Assembly (NCBI GenBank): GCA_019120315.1
Contig: DWVJ01000031.1
Span: 84,410 to 148,409 of the forward strand
DNA from: Candidatus Ruminococcus avistercoris
GTDB taxonomy: Bacteria; Bacillota; Clostridia; Lachnospirales; Lachnospiraceae
Direction: 5' to 3'
Length of the DNA stretch: 64,000 bases
Part shown: in pieces, positions 43,174 to 52,613 of the stretch
How positions within the stretch are numbered: position 1 is the stretch's first letter
Layout of the letters: each line of letters starts with the position of its first letter
Notes under the pieces: model-generated
Databases searched by the model: none
Told to the model about the DNA's origin: nothing
The model's input: only the letters and a program-made list of their open reading frames with translations
Translations under genes and position numbers: made by a program

Positions 43174-44457
43174 TTACAGGGTAACCAGTCCTCTTTCTTT
43201 CAGTTTCTGAAGACTCATCAAAATTCCCAGTTTTGCATGTTCCCAGGTCAGACCGCCCTGAAAATAAACGGCGTAGGGCGGTTTGATGGGGCCGTCCGCG
43301 CTCAGCTCGATGGAAGATCCCTGGACGAACGCCCCCGCCGCCATGATCACATCGCTGTCATAACCGGGCATGGCCCACGGTTCCGGATCCACGTAACTGT
43401 CCACCGGCGCTGCCGCCTGTATCCCTTTACAGAATGCAATGACACTTTCTGGATTTCCAAATTCCACCGCCTGTATGATATCATGACGGCTCTCTGTTCC
43501 ATTTGGTATCACAGAAAATCCCAGCTTTTCATAGATGTTTGCGGCGAAAATCGCGCCTTTGAGCGCTCCCGCCACCACGGTAGGCGCCAGGAAAAATCCC
43601 TGGTAGAAAGACTGGTTGACGCCCAAAGTAGCTCCCACCTCTTTCCCCAATCCGGGGGAAGTCAGACGGTAAGCCGCATTCCTTACGTACTCTTCTTTGC
43701 CGGCGATATATCCGCCGATGGGCGCCAGTCCGCCGCCTGGATTTTTGATCAGCGATCCCACCATCAGATCCGCTCCCACATCGGTAGGTTCTCTGCGCTC
43801 CACAAATTCTCCGTAACAGTTGTCCACCATACAGATCACGTCCGGCTTGATCTTTTTGACAAAGGAAATCAGTTCTCCGATCCTGTCAACGGACAGCGTC
43901 GGCCTGGTCTGATACCCCTTGGATCGCTGGATGGTCACCAGTCTGGTACGGTGGTTGATGGCTTTTTCTATGTTTTCAAAATCAAAAGAACCGTCCGGTT
44001 TCAGATCCACCTGCCGGTAGGAAACCCCGTATTCCGCCAGTGAACCATTGGAAGGACGGATGCCGATGACTTCCTCCAGCGTATCATACGGTTTTCCCAC
44101 CGGTGAAAGCAGCTCGTCATTGGGCCGCAGATTCCCCGCCAGCGCCACCGCCAGCGCATGGGTTCCGCAGGCGATCTGGGGGCGCACCAAGGCGTCTTCT
44201 GTGTGAAAAGCACTGGCATAGACGGCTTCCAGTGTATCCCGTCCCAGATCGTTATAACCGTAACCGCTGCTGGAATACAGACAGGCCTCGCTCACCCGGT
44301 TCTCCTGCATGGCGCGGATCACCTTCAGCTGATTGTATTCCGCCGTCTCGTCAATCTTATCAAACCGCTCTTTCAGTGTTTTGCATATTGTTTCTCCAAA
44401 CTCATATACATCCCCGTCAATCCCCAGAGCCTGATACATTCCTTTGTTCTCGTCCAT
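43174..44457 (-). CDS. Methionine gamma-lyase-like PLP protein (COG4100)
   Basis: A 427-residue fold-type I PLP enzyme of the 'aluminium resistance'/YnbB group. The PLP lysine lies in GSLIKNPGGGLAPIGGYIAG, DNCYGEF holds the aspartate of the cofactor site, and SSSGYGYNDLGRD is near the N-terminus. Members are predicted to cleave sulfur amino acids, but the reaction is unsettled. The ATG at 44457 overlaps the end of miaA and has GGGGGAT before it. The miaA–ynbB order is common in Firmicutes. Confidence 0.87.
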   Translation of the reverse strand: MDENKGMYQALGIDGDVYEFGETICKTLKERFDKIDETAEYNQLKVIRAMQENRVSEACLYSSSGYGYNDLGRDTLEAVYASAFHTEDALVRPQIACGTHALAVALAGNLRPNDELLSPVGKPYDTLEEVIGIRPSNGSLAEYGVSYRQVDLKPDGSFDFENIEKAINHRTRLVTIQRSKGYQTRPTLSVDRIGELISFVKKIKPDVICMVDNCYGEFVERREPTDVGADLMVGSLIKNPGGGLAPIGGYIAGKEEYVRNAAYRLTSPGLGKEVGATLGVNQSFYQGFFLAPTVVAGALKGAIFAANIYEKLGFSVIPNGTESRHDIIQAVEFGNPESVIAFCKGIQAAAPVDSYVDPEPWAMPGYDSDVIMAAGAFVQGSSIELSADGPIKPPYAVYFQGGLTWEHAKLGILMSLQKLKERGLVTL

Positions 44458-44458
44458 A

Positions 44459-45412
44459 TTATCCCCCGTTTTCATATATTCCCTGCTTCTTGCACAAAGT
44501 CAGCATATAATCCAGTATTTTCTTCTCATCGTAATCAAACTTTTCTTTTTCAATCCAGATCACGTCTTTCTCCCGCCGAAACCAGGTCAGCTGCCGTTTG
44601 GCAAAATGCCTGGTATCCCGTTTCAAAATCCGCACTGCTTCTTCCAGGGAGATCTCTCCCTCCAGCCAGGAAAGCAGTTCCTTGTAGCCCAGTCCCTGCA
44701 TGGAAGTCATTCCCCTGGTATAGCCTTCTTTGTACAGCGTCTCCACCTCTGCCGCCAGACCTTCCTCCATCATCTGATCGACTCTCTGTTCGATTTTCTG
44801 ATAAAGAAGTTCCCGCGGTTCATTGAGCACAAAATACAGATACCGGTAGGGCGATTTCCTTTCCCGCTGTTCCCGGTTATGTGCCGAAATCTGCTTTCCC
44901 GTCTGCTGATGGTATTCCAGCGCCCGGATCACCCTCCTGACATTATGGGGGTGAATCTGCGCCGCGGCATCCGGATCCCTTTCCTTAAGCATCCGGTGCA
45001 GTTTTGGCGCGCCTTCCCGCCTGGCAATCTCTTCCAGTTCCCGGCGCAGGCCGCAATCCTCTCCATGACTGGTAAAATCAATGTCATAGAGAACCGACTG
45101 GATATAAAATCCGGTCCCTCCGGTCAGGATGGGAATATGGTTCCTTTTCCATATCTGCTCCATAGCCTCCTTAGCCATTTTCTGAAACCGTACCACGTCG
45201 AAAGCCTGCGCCGGATCCAGCACATCGATCAGATGATGGCGAATCCCTTCCATCTGATCCGGCCGGATCTTGGCCGAACCGATATCCATCTTCCGGTAAA
45301 CCTGCATGGAATCTGCGGAAATGATTTCTCCTTTGACCGCCCTGGCCAGGCCAAGGGACAGTTTTGTCTTTCCCACCGCGGTGGGCCCGGTCAATATCAA
45401 CAATGGTTTCAT
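44459..45412 (-). CDS. miaA: tRNA dimethylallyltransferase
   Basis: A 317-residue MiaA, which adds a dimethylallyl group to A37 of tRNAs reading U-starting codons. The P-loop is GPTAVGKTKLS (9–19), followed by SADSMQVYRKMDIG and GTGFYIQ; the C-terminal RQLTWFRRE is also typical. Its product is the substrate of MiaB, encoded at the other end of the same run of genes. Confidence 0.95.
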   Translation of the reverse strand: MKPLLILTGPTAVGKTKLSLGLARAVKGEIISADSMQVYRKMDIGSAKIRPDQMEGIRHHLIDVLDPAQAFDVVRFQKMAKEAMEQIWKRNHIPILTGGTGFYIQSVLYDIDFTSHGEDCGLRRELEEIARREGAPKLHRMLKERDPDAAAQIHPHNVRRVIRALEYHQQTGKQISAHNREQRERKSPYRYLYFVLNEPRELLYQKIEQRVDQMMEEGLAAEVETLYKEGYTRGMTSMQGLGYKELLSWLEGEISLEEAVRILKRDTRHFAKRQLTWFRREKDVIWIEKEKFDYDEKKILDYMLTLCKKQGIYENGG

Positions 45413-45432
45413 GACGTCTCTTCCCTTTCTAT

Positions 45433-47280
45433 CTATACGCGCTTGAATTTCTTTTCCAGCTCATAGCGGCTCATGGAAATGATGGTGGGCCGTCCATGGG
45501 GACAGTGATACGGATTCTCCAGTTTCAAGAGCTGGCCGATCAGGTGCTCCGCTTCCTGATAAGAGAGGTTCTGATTCCCCTTTACCGCGGCTTTACAGGC
45601 CATAGAAGCCAGCTTTCCGGCAAAAATCTCCGGCGTCATCCTGCCGTTTTCTTCCTCCAGACTGTCCAGCAGTTCCACGAATATCTCCTTGTCTTCAATC
45701 CCGTACAGATTACAGGGAACGGCCCGGATCGTATATTCCTTCCCGCCGAAAGGTTCCAGTTCAAATCCAAATTCCCGAAACCACGACTCATTTTCCCGAA
45801 TCAGTTCCAGTTGGCGCAAGCTTAAGGAAACCACCGCAGGAATGGCCAGATACTGGGAGATGATCTCCTTCTTTTTCATCTCATGGAGCAGCCTCTCATA
45901 CAGGACTTTCTCATGGGCGGCATGCTGATCGATGATAAACAGTTTGTCCTCCATCTGTACCATCCAGTATGTACCGAACACCTGACCGATCACCCGGTGA
46001 AGACTCCGGGAATTTTCCGCAAGCAGTTTCCTGTCTTCAAACAGACTCATCTGTTCTTCTTTTTTCCCGTCTTTTTCTTCTTCCTTTTTCACCGGCACCT
46101 TTTCATAGACGCCGGTTTCCCGGATCTTACTTTCCGGCGGGATCGGTTTGGGATCCTCCGCCGTTTCTTTAGAAAGAGCTGCCTGCGCCTGTTTTCTTTT
46201 TATCTCAAAGGGCTCCGGAGCCGGCGCGGCAGCCGGCCTTTCCTGTGCCGGTTTCCTTCGGGCCGGATCAAAGGAAACTTCCGGGATCAATTCTTTTCCC
46301 GTCAGTGCGTCATTGACCGCCCGGTATACGATATGATACAGTTCCTCGCTGTTTTGGAAACGCACCTCCCGTTTGGCCGGATGGACGTTCACATCCACTT
46401 TCTCAGGATTGATCTGAAAGAAAAGCGCCGTAAAAGGAAATTTATGCTGCATCAGAAAAGACCGGTAGCCATCCTCAATGGCCTTGGTGAGGATATTATT
46501 TTTGACATACCGTCCGTTTACAAAATAGTTCTCAAAACCGCGATTGCCTCTGGATACAGTCGGTTTCCCGATATAACCGCTGATGGAGACGTCTCCTTCC
46601 TCCGCCTTTACTTCCGTCAGCTCTTTTGTAATCTCCCGCCCATAGATCTGATAGATGATTTCCTTAAAATTCCCATTTCCCGAAGTGTTCAGCCTGGTCT
46701 GGCCGTTTTGCATAAATTTAAAGGAAATCTCCGGATGTGACAGGGCCATCTGTTCCATCAGGCTGCCGATATAGGAGCCTTCCGTGGCCGGAGATTTTAA
46801 AAATTTGGCCCTGGCCGGCGTATTGTAAAAAAGATTTCGCACCAGGAACGTGGTGCCCTTTGGCGCCCCGATCTCCTCCTGCTCTTTTTCCACCCCGCCT
46901 TCGATAATATAACGGGTTCCGGTCAGCGCATCCGGCGTTTTGGTGATCAGCTCCACCTGGGATACCGCGGCGATACTGGATAACGCTTCTCCGCGAAACC
47001 CCAGGGAAGATATCGTCAGAAGATCCTCCAGGGAAGTAATCTTGCTGGTGGCGTGACGCCAGAAGGCAGAGGGCACCTGATCCTTTTCGATTCCGCCTCC
47101 GTTATCGGTGATCCGGATCAGCGAAATTCCTCCCTCCCGGATTTCCACCGTTATGGCCGTCGCCCCCGCATCGATGGAATTTTCCACCAATTCTTTCACC
47201 ACAGAGGATGGCCGTTCCACCACCTCTCCGGCTGCAATTTTATCAATTGTCACCTGATCCAGCATCGTAATTTTTCTCAT
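45433..47280 (-). CDS. mutL: Mismatch repair endonuclease MutL
   Basis: A 615-residue MutL. The GHKL ATPase motifs ENSIDAGAT, TDNGGGI and SLGFRGEALSSI are in the first 110 residues. The C-terminal domain has the metal-binding endonuclease motif DQHA-x2-E-x4-E (DQHAAHEKVLYE) and CPHGRPT, so it should nick DNA itself, as in bacteria without MutH. The start (ATG 47280) overlaps mutS by 4 bp. Confidence 0.95.
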   Translation of the reverse strand: MRKITMLDQVTIDKIAAGEVVERPSSVVKELVENSIDAGATAITVEIREGGISLIRITDNGGGIEKDQVPSAFWRHATSKITSLEDLLTISSLGFRGEALSSIAAVSQVELITKTPDALTGTRYIIEGGVEKEQEEIGAPKGTTFLVRNLFYNTPARAKFLKSPATEGSYIGSLMEQMALSHPEISFKFMQNGQTRLNTSGNGNFKEIIYQIYGREITKELTEVKAEEGDVSISGYIGKPTVSRGNRGFENYFVNGRYVKNNILTKAIEDGYRSFLMQHKFPFTALFFQINPEKVDVNVHPAKREVRFQNSEELYHIVYRAVNDALTGKELIPEVSFDPARRKPAQERPAAAPAPEPFEIKRKQAQAALSKETAEDPKPIPPESKIRETGVYEKVPVKKEEEKDGKKEEQMSLFEDRKLLAENSRSLHRVIGQVFGTYWMVQMEDKLFIIDQHAAHEKVLYERLLHEMKKKEIISQYLAIPAVVSLSLRQLELIRENESWFREFGFELEPFGGKEYTIRAVPCNLYGIEDKEIFVELLDSLEEENGRMTPEIFAGKLASMACKAAVKGNQNLSYQEAEHLIGQLLKLENPYHCPHGRPTIISMSRYELEKKFKRV

Positions 47281-49925
47281 ATCTGCCACCGGTTCTTAAT
47301 CTTATTCTGAAGACGGTTCAGGGTATTTAACGCCTCCAGCGGCGTTAAATTGGAAATATCCAGCGCCTTCAGTTCCTCTATAATATCATCGTTTTGTACC
47401 GTGTCAAACAGGGACATCTGTTTCATATCCACCTCGTCGTAATGAACGGATTTCCCCTTTTTCTTCCCCGCCTGGGAAAGATCCTTCACCGCCGCCAGAA
47501 TGTCCGCGTTGCTCAGCTCCTCCACCAGTTCCCTGGCGCGGGCGATCACACTGTCCGGCACGCCGGCCAGCTTGGCCACCTGGATACCGTAGCTTTTATC
47601 CGCGCCGCCCCGGACGATTTTTCGCAGAAAGACGATATCGTCTCCTTTTTCTTTCACGGCGATACAGTAATTTTTCACTCCCGGCAGTTTGCCTTCCAGT
47701 TCTGTCAGCTCGTGATAATGGGTGGCAAACAGCGTTTTTGCACCCAAAAGCTTTGGATTGCTGATATGCTCTATGACCGCCCAGGCAATGGACAGTCCAT
47801 CAAAGGTGCTGGTCCCCCTGCCGATTTCATCCAGGATCAGCAAACTATTGGCCGTGGCGTTGCGCAGGATGGTAGCCACCTCCGTCATCTCCACCATAAA
47901 GGTACTCTGTCCGCTGGCCAGATCGTCGGAAGCGCCCACACGGGTAAAGATCCGGTCCACAATCCCGATCTTCGCTTTCTCCGCGGGCACGAAACTGCCG
48001 ATCTGCGCCATCAGCACGATGAGGGCCGCCTGGCGCATGTAGGTAGACTTACCGGCCATATTGGGACCCGTAATGATGGAGATGCGGCTGGCGCCGTTGT
48101 CCAGATAGGTATCGTTGGGAATGAACATATCGTTGGAAATCATTTTCTCCACCACCGGATGGCGGCCGCCTTTGATATCGATGACCCCGCGGCTGTTCAT
48201 CTTCGGCCGGACGTAATGATTGTGCATCGCCGTCAGGGAAAGAGACGCAAACACATCGATGCCGGCCACTGCCTGCGCCGTTTCCTGGATCCTGGCAATC
48301 TCCTTTGCCAGCGTATCCCGCACCTCGCAGAACAGCTGATACTCCAGCGCATACAATTTATCCTCCGCACCCAGAATCATATTTTCCAGCTCTTTGAGTT
48401 TCGGCGTATAATACCGTTCCGCGTTGGCCAGCGTCTGCTTGCGGATATAATCCTCCGGAACTTTGTCCTTAAAAGAATTAGTTACCTCCAGATAATAGCC
48501 AAAAACCTTATTGTATTTGATTTTCAGATTCCGGATGCCTGTTCTCTCCCGCTCCTGTGTCTCCAGCTGAGTCAGCCAGGTCTTTCCTTCCGTCTTTGCC
48601 TGCCGGAAATGATCCACATCCTCATGAAAGCCATCCTTGATGATGCCGCCTTCCTTCATAGCCAGGGGCGGCTCCTCCTGGATGGCAGACTCCAGCAGCT
48701 GATACAGGTCGTTCAGATCGTCCAGCTGACGGTACAGCCGCGCCAGCAGGGGACTCTCAAATTCTGCCAGCAGGCTGCGGATATGGGGCAGCATGGACAA
48801 AGAGGATTTAAAAGCGATCAGATCCCTTGGGTTTGCCGTCTGATAGCTGATTTTGCTGACCAGCCGTTCCAGGTCGTAAACCGGATTCAGGTACTCTCGG
48901 ATTTCATCCCGGGAAATCGCCTTTTGATTCAGCTCTTCCACTGCATCCAGCCGTTCGTTGATCTGATCGATATCGATCAGGGGCTGTTCCACGAAATTGC
49001 GCAGCATCCTGGCTCCCATGGCCGTTTTCGTCTTGTCCAGCACCCAGAGAAGAGAACCTCTCTTTTGCTTCTCCCGCAATGTCTCCACCAGTTCCAGATT
49101 TCTCCTGCTGGAACTGTCGATCACCATGTATTTCTCCGCCGCATAGGGATGAATCTGCGTCATATGGGCCATGGAAGTTTTCTGCGTCTCAAAAAGATAC
49201 AAAAACAGAGCGCCTGCGGCAATCATCCCCGCGGGATAATCCACAAGCCCCAGGCCCTTAAGAGAAATCGTTTTGAAGTGATCCTTCAGTGTTCTCTGGC
49301 ACAGTTCATCGTCAAAATACCAAGCATCCAGAGCATAGACCGTGATCCCCAGACGGTTTTTCAGATCGTCCAGATCGATTCCGCTGACCAAAAACGCCTG
49401 ATTGCAAATGATCTCGGCCGGCATGAATTTGGCAATTTCATCCAGAAGTTTTCTCTCTTTATCCACCTCTGTGAGGAAGCATTCTCCTGTTGTCACGTCC
49501 GCCAAAGAGATGCCGTACATCCCATCCAGGCAGACGATGGCCATAATATAATTATTCTTCGATTCATCCAGGCTCTGGGTATTCAGATTGGTTCCCGGCG
49601 TGACGATGCGGGTGACCTCCCGCTTCACCAGCCCTTTGGCCTGTTTCGGATCCTCAACCTGCTCACAGATCGCCACTTTATATCCTTTGTCAATGAGACG
49701 GTTAATATAAGTATCCGCGGAATGGTATGGCACGCCGCACATGGGAGCACGCTCTTTTTGGCCGCAGTCTCTGCCGGTCAGTGTTAATTCCAGTTCTTTG
49801 GACGCCAGCAGCGCGTCGTCAAAAAACATCTCATAAAAATCACCCAGCCGGTAGAAGAGAATACAATCCTGATAGGCTTCTTTTGTCTCCACATACTGCT
49901 GCATCATTGGTGAAAGGTTTGTCAC
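47277..49925 (-). CDS. mutS: Mismatch recognition protein MutS
   Basis: An 882-residue MutS. Mismatch-reading motif FYRLGDFYEMFFDDA is near the N-terminus, and the ATPase has GPNMAGKSTYMRQ and DEIGRGTSTFDG; the C-terminal tail fits the dimer/tetramer region. I place the start at GTG 49925, about 7 bp from GAGGG and giving the usual N-terminus TNLSPMMQQY; an upstream ATG would add 18 non-conserved residues. miaB ends 17 bp upstream. Confidence 0.95.
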   Translation of the reverse strand: MTNLSPMMQQYVETKEAYQDCILFYRLGDFYEMFFDDALLASKELELTLTGRDCGQKERAPMCGVPYHSADTYINRLIDKGYKVAICEQVEDPKQAKGLVKREVTRIVTPGTNLNTQSLDESKNNYIMAIVCLDGMYGISLADVTTGECFLTEVDKERKLLDEIAKFMPAEIICNQAFLVSGIDLDDLKNRLGITVYALDAWYFDDELCQRTLKDHFKTISLKGLGLVDYPAGMIAAGALFLYLFETQKTSMAHMTQIHPYAAEKYMVIDSSSRRNLELVETLREKQKRGSLLWVLDKTKTAMGARMLRNFVEQPLIDIDQINERLDAVEELNQKAISRDEIREYLNPVYDLERLVSKISYQTANPRDLIAFKSSLSMLPHIRSLLAEFESPLLARLYRQLDDLNDLYQLLESAIQEEPPLAMKEGGIIKDGFHEDVDHFRQAKTEGKTWLTQLETQERERTGIRNLKIKYNKVFGYYLEVTNSFKDKVPEDYIRKQTLANAERYYTPKLKELENMILGAEDKLYALEYQLFCEVRDTLAKEIARIQETAQAVAGIDVFASLSLTAMHNHYVRPKMNSRGVIDIKGGRHPVVEKMISNDMFIPNDTYLDNGASRISIITGPNMAGKSTYMRQAALIVLMAQIGSFVPAEKAKIGIVDRIFTRVGASDDLASGQSTFMVEMTEVATILRNATANSLLILDEIGRGTSTFDGLSIAWAVIEHISNPKLLGAKTLFATHYHELTELEGKLPGVKNYCIAVKEKGDDIVFLRKIVRGGADKSYGIQVAKLAGVPDSVIARARELVEELSNADILAAVKDLSQAGKKKGKSVHYDEVDMKQMSLFDTVQNDDIIEELKALDISNLTPLEALNTLNRLQNKIKNRWQI

Positions 49926-49942
49926 AGATTTTCCCTCGCTTC

Positions 49943-51391
49943 CTAAATGCGGCTTCCCATATAATAGAAGCCGCGGCATTCATCCAAAGAAACCGGCAGA
50001 AGTTTCCCGATTTCCTCTTTTGTCCCCGGAAAATGAACGAGAATGTTCTGACTCATTCTTCCCGTCAGCAGACCCTCCTTATGACTGTCGATCTCCTCGG
50101 CCAACACTTCCTGCACCGTCCCCTGAAAACGGGAGGTCCTCTCCTCGGATATCTGCTGAACTTCTTTGAGCAGACGGGAGAAACGATCTTTTACCACTTC
50201 CTCCGGCACCTGATTTTCCATGGCCGCCGCCGGCGTGCCAGTTCGTTTGGAGTAGATAAAAGTAAAGGCGCTGTCAAAGCGTACCTTGCGGATCACATCC
50301 AGTGTTTCCTGAAAATCCTCTTCCGTCTCTCCCGGAAAGCCGACGATAATATCCGTAGTCAGAGAAATATCCGGCACTGCCTGCCGGATCTTCTTGGTCA
50401 ACGCCAGATAATCCTCCTTGGTATACCGGCGGTTCATTTCTTTTAAAATACGGCTGCTGCCCGACTGCAGCGGCAGATGCAGATGATGGCAGATTTTATC
50501 GCTGGATTTCATCACCTGGATCAGTTCATCCGACAGATCCTTGGGATGGGAGGTCATAAACCGGATACGCTTAAGACCTGGAATTTTTTCAATCTCCTGC
50601 AAAAGCTGTGCAAAGGTAACCGGCTCGTCCAGATTTTTGCCGTAGGAGTTGACATTTTGCCCCAGCAGCATCACCTCCACCACGCCGTCCGATACCAGTT
50701 TTTCTATCTCGCGGATGATATCTTTTGGATTTCTGCTGCGCTCCCGTCCTCTCACGTACGGAACGATACAGTAGCTGCAGAAATTATTGCAGCCGAACAT
50801 GATGTTGATGCCGGATTTAAAAGCGTATTTGCGGTCCGTAGGCAAATCCTCCACGATCTGATCTGTCCCCTCCCAGATATCCACAACCATATTGTCCGAT
50901 TCCATCCGCCGAATCAGAAGTTCGGCAAACTTGAAGATATTATGCGTGCCGAAAATCAAATCCACAAAAGGGTAGCTTTTCCGGATTTTCTCCACCACCT
51001 GGGATTCCTGCATCATACAGCCGCACAGTCCGATCCTCATATGGGGATTTTTCTTTTTCAGGCTATGCAGATAGCCCAGACGCCCATATACTTTCAGATT
51101 GGCGTTTTCCCGCACCGTACAGGTATTGTAAATCACCAGATCGGCGCGGTCTTCCTCCCCTTTTATAAAACCGGCCGCCTCCAGAATCCCCTCCAGTTTC
51201 TCGGAATCCCGGGCATTCATCTGACAGCCGAAGGTAACACAGCAAAAGAATAGGTTACGTCCCAGTTCCTCGCTCTTTTTTTTGACCAATTTTCTGGCTT
51301 GCTCTATAAAATAATATTGCCGGGCTGGTTCTTCCATCGGCGCATTTCTGAAAATTTCACTCTCTTCTATTCTCTTTTCCTGGTCTGGCAT
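49943..51391 (-). CDS. miaB: tRNA methylthiotransferase MiaB
   Basis: A 482-residue radical SAM methylthiotransferase that makes ms2i6A37 in tRNA. The UPF0004 domain has the three auxiliary-cluster cysteines (CCVTFGCQMNARDSE, then TCTVRENA and CGCMMQ). The radical SAM motif is GCNNFCSYCIVPYVRGRE, and a TRAM domain lies at the C-terminus. Extra N-terminal residues before the first domain (about 45) are usual in Clostridia. AAGGAG lies 10 bp before the ATG. Confidence 0.95.
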   Translation of the reverse strand: MPDQEKRIEESEIFRNAPMEEPARQYYFIEQARKLVKKKSEELGRNLFFCCVTFGCQMNARDSEKLEGILEAAGFIKGEEDRADLVIYNTCTVRENANLKVYGRLGYLHSLKKKNPHMRIGLCGCMMQESQVVEKIRKSYPFVDLIFGTHNIFKFAELLIRRMESDNMVVDIWEGTDQIVEDLPTDRKYAFKSGINIMFGCNNFCSYCIVPYVRGRERSRNPKDIIREIEKLVSDGVVEVMLLGQNVNSYGKNLDEPVTFAQLLQEIEKIPGLKRIRFMTSHPKDLSDELIQVMKSSDKICHHLHLPLQSGSSRILKEMNRRYTKEDYLALTKKIRQAVPDISLTTDIIVGFPGETEEDFQETLDVIRKVRFDSAFTFIYSKRTGTPAAAMENQVPEEVVKDRFSRLLKEVQQISEERTSRFQGTVQEVLAEEIDSHKEGLLTGRMSQNILVHFPGTKEEIGKLLPVSLDECRGFYYMGSRI

Positions 51392-51512
51392 GATGATGTT
51401 TTCGCTCCTTCTTACTTTTTAACACCTCCTACTTGTTTATTGATCAAGTCTATTATAGCACGGAGGAAGTTAGAATTTTATTTTTGCAAATAGTTATAAT
51501 ATCAGTTATCGT

Positions 51513-51614
51513 TAAAAAATTCGCATATTTCACTGCGAATCTACTTACTTTTGTCAATATATGTTCCGAATATAAACAGTTTCCATTATAGCATACTTGT
51601 TCAGAAACCCGCAA
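51513..51614 (-). ncRNA. Candidate small transcript with its own promoter and terminator
   Basis: On the minus strand TTGCGG (51609–51614), an 18-bp spacer and TATAAT (51585–51590) are followed about 40 bp later by stem ATTCGCA/TGCGAAT (51534–51540 with 51519–51525) and a T-tract at 51514–51519. This predicts an RNA of about 65 nt. It could instead be a terminator that stops read-through ahead of miaB. Confidence 0.4.
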
Positions 51615-51751
51615 CAAGAAATATGGTGAAAATTACGGAGCGAATTATGTTAGTAACACTTCCAGTCTGGATCAAGGGCGCGGAGTATTACTATCAAGAG
51701 GGGAATTCTGTTATGGGGCATTTTTAAATTGTTCCTAAGTAGTAAAAACAT

Positions 51752-51786
51752 AAAATAAGGGCTGCAAGAAAGTCAATTCTTGCAGC
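51752..51786 (-). terminator. Terminator of the cyclo-ligase gene
   Basis: A perfect 10-bp stem (51777–51786 with 51761–51770) with a 6-nt loop; on the minus strand it is followed by CCTTATTTTA. It ends the proB–DUF896–cyclo-ligase unit. Confidence 0.75.
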
Positions 51787-51817
51787 TCGTTACAGCGTAA
51801 TAGCAACCCCCATACTG

Positions 51818-52366
51818 TCATTCATAAATCTCTTTCTCCGTTACCAGCGCCTGCGGCAGGATATCCAGTTCCTCAAAGGGTACTTTATCAAACACCTGGA
51901 ACTCAAAAGCCACCGCCGCCGTGCGATGATCCGGATGTCTGCTTAAATAACGATCATAAAATCCCTGACCGTAGCCGATGCGATGACGCATCCGGTCAAA
52001 GGCCACCCCGGGAACCAGCAAAAAGGCGTCCTCACAGAAGGCTTCCCGGCAGTTTTCCGGCTCGGGGATCTGGAAATACCCGGGTTTCAGCTGATCAAAG
52101 GAGGTGATTTCATAGAAAATCATATCTTTTCCCGTCACCTTTGGAACGGCAACCCGTTTTCCCATCTGCCAGGAACGCCGGATCAGTTCCCTGGTCATCA
52201 CTTCCCGGTTAAAATCCATATAGGCGAACATCCAGTCGCTTTTTTTCCAGGCATCCAGCGTCAGAATCTTTTCGCAGATGGCCTGGCTGGCCTGTTCGAT
52301 CTGCTCCGGGGAAGCTTCCTTTCTCCTTTTAAAAACTTCTTTTCTAATGCTTTGTTTTGTGTCCAT
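51818..52366 (-). CDS. 5-formyltetrahydrofolate cyclo-ligase
   Basis: A 182-residue ATP-dependent enzyme that turns 5-formyl-THF into 5,10-methenyl-THF. IRKEVFKRRKE at the start, LVPGVAFDRMRHRIGYGQGF (ATP/folate site) and YDRYLSRH are the family marks. The ATG lies inside the end of the DUF896 gene (23-bp overlap) with GGGAG before it. Confidence 0.93.
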   Translation of the reverse strand: MDTKQSIRKEVFKRRKEASPEQIEQASQAICEKILTLDAWKKSDWMFAYMDFNREVMTRELIRRSWQMGKRVAVPKVTGKDMIFYEITSFDQLKPGYFQIPEPENCREAFCEDAFLLVPGVAFDRMRHRIGYGQGFYDRYLSRHPDHRTAAVAFEFQVFDKVPFEELDILPQALVTEKEIYE

Positions 52367-52565
52367 ATTTTTCTCCCAGATTTACAATCGTGCCGTCCTT
52401 TTCCTGAATATCAATCTGATCCAGCTGGGATCGAAGATTCATGCGGACGCTGGCGATATACTCTCTTCTTAACCTGGCCTGTTCCGCCTTTTCCTGGGGG
52501 GTCAGTCCCACAGACTTGGACTTGCGGGCCAGTTCATTGATGCGGGCAAGATCTTTTTCGTTCAT
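52344..52565 (-). CDS. DUF896 (YnzC-like) protein
   Basis: A 73-residue DUF896/UPF0291 protein: DLARINELARKSKSVGLTPQ, then EKAEQARLRREYI and a C-terminal KYGHK. It is predicted to be two helices; a relative in B. subtilis (YnzC) is structurally known, but the role is unclear. It sits between proB and the cyclo-ligase gene. Confidence 0.9.
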   Translation of the reverse strand: MNEKDLARINELARKSKSVGLTPQEKAEQARLRREYIASVRMNLRSQLDQIDIQEKDGTIVNLGEKYGHKTKH

Positions 52566-52613
52566 AATACTATTCTTCTCCTTTTCCTGGTGTCGTTTAA
52601 CCGTATACTTCCG

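Larger units (their letters stand above)
51392..51817. other. Intergenic region between miaB and the cyclo-ligase gene
   Basis: This 426-bp AT-rich gap holds, on the minus strand, the terminator of the cyclo-ligase gene (51755–51786), a promoter-like pair at 51585–51614, a second terminator-like hairpin (51513–51540) and a -10 for miaB (TATAAT at 51452–51457, weak -35). A 26-codon plus-strand frame beginning at 51647 was not recognised and is probably not a gene. Confidence 0.6.

Noticed and set aside
47394-49787. A 797-codon plus-strand open frame
   Set aside because: It lies entirely opposite mutS, has no recognisable domain and reflects the codon bias of the real gene on the other strand.
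51647-51727. A 26-codon plus-strand frame between miaB and the cyclo-ligase gene
   Set aside because: No ribosome site, no recognised family, and it lies in low-complexity intergenic DNA.
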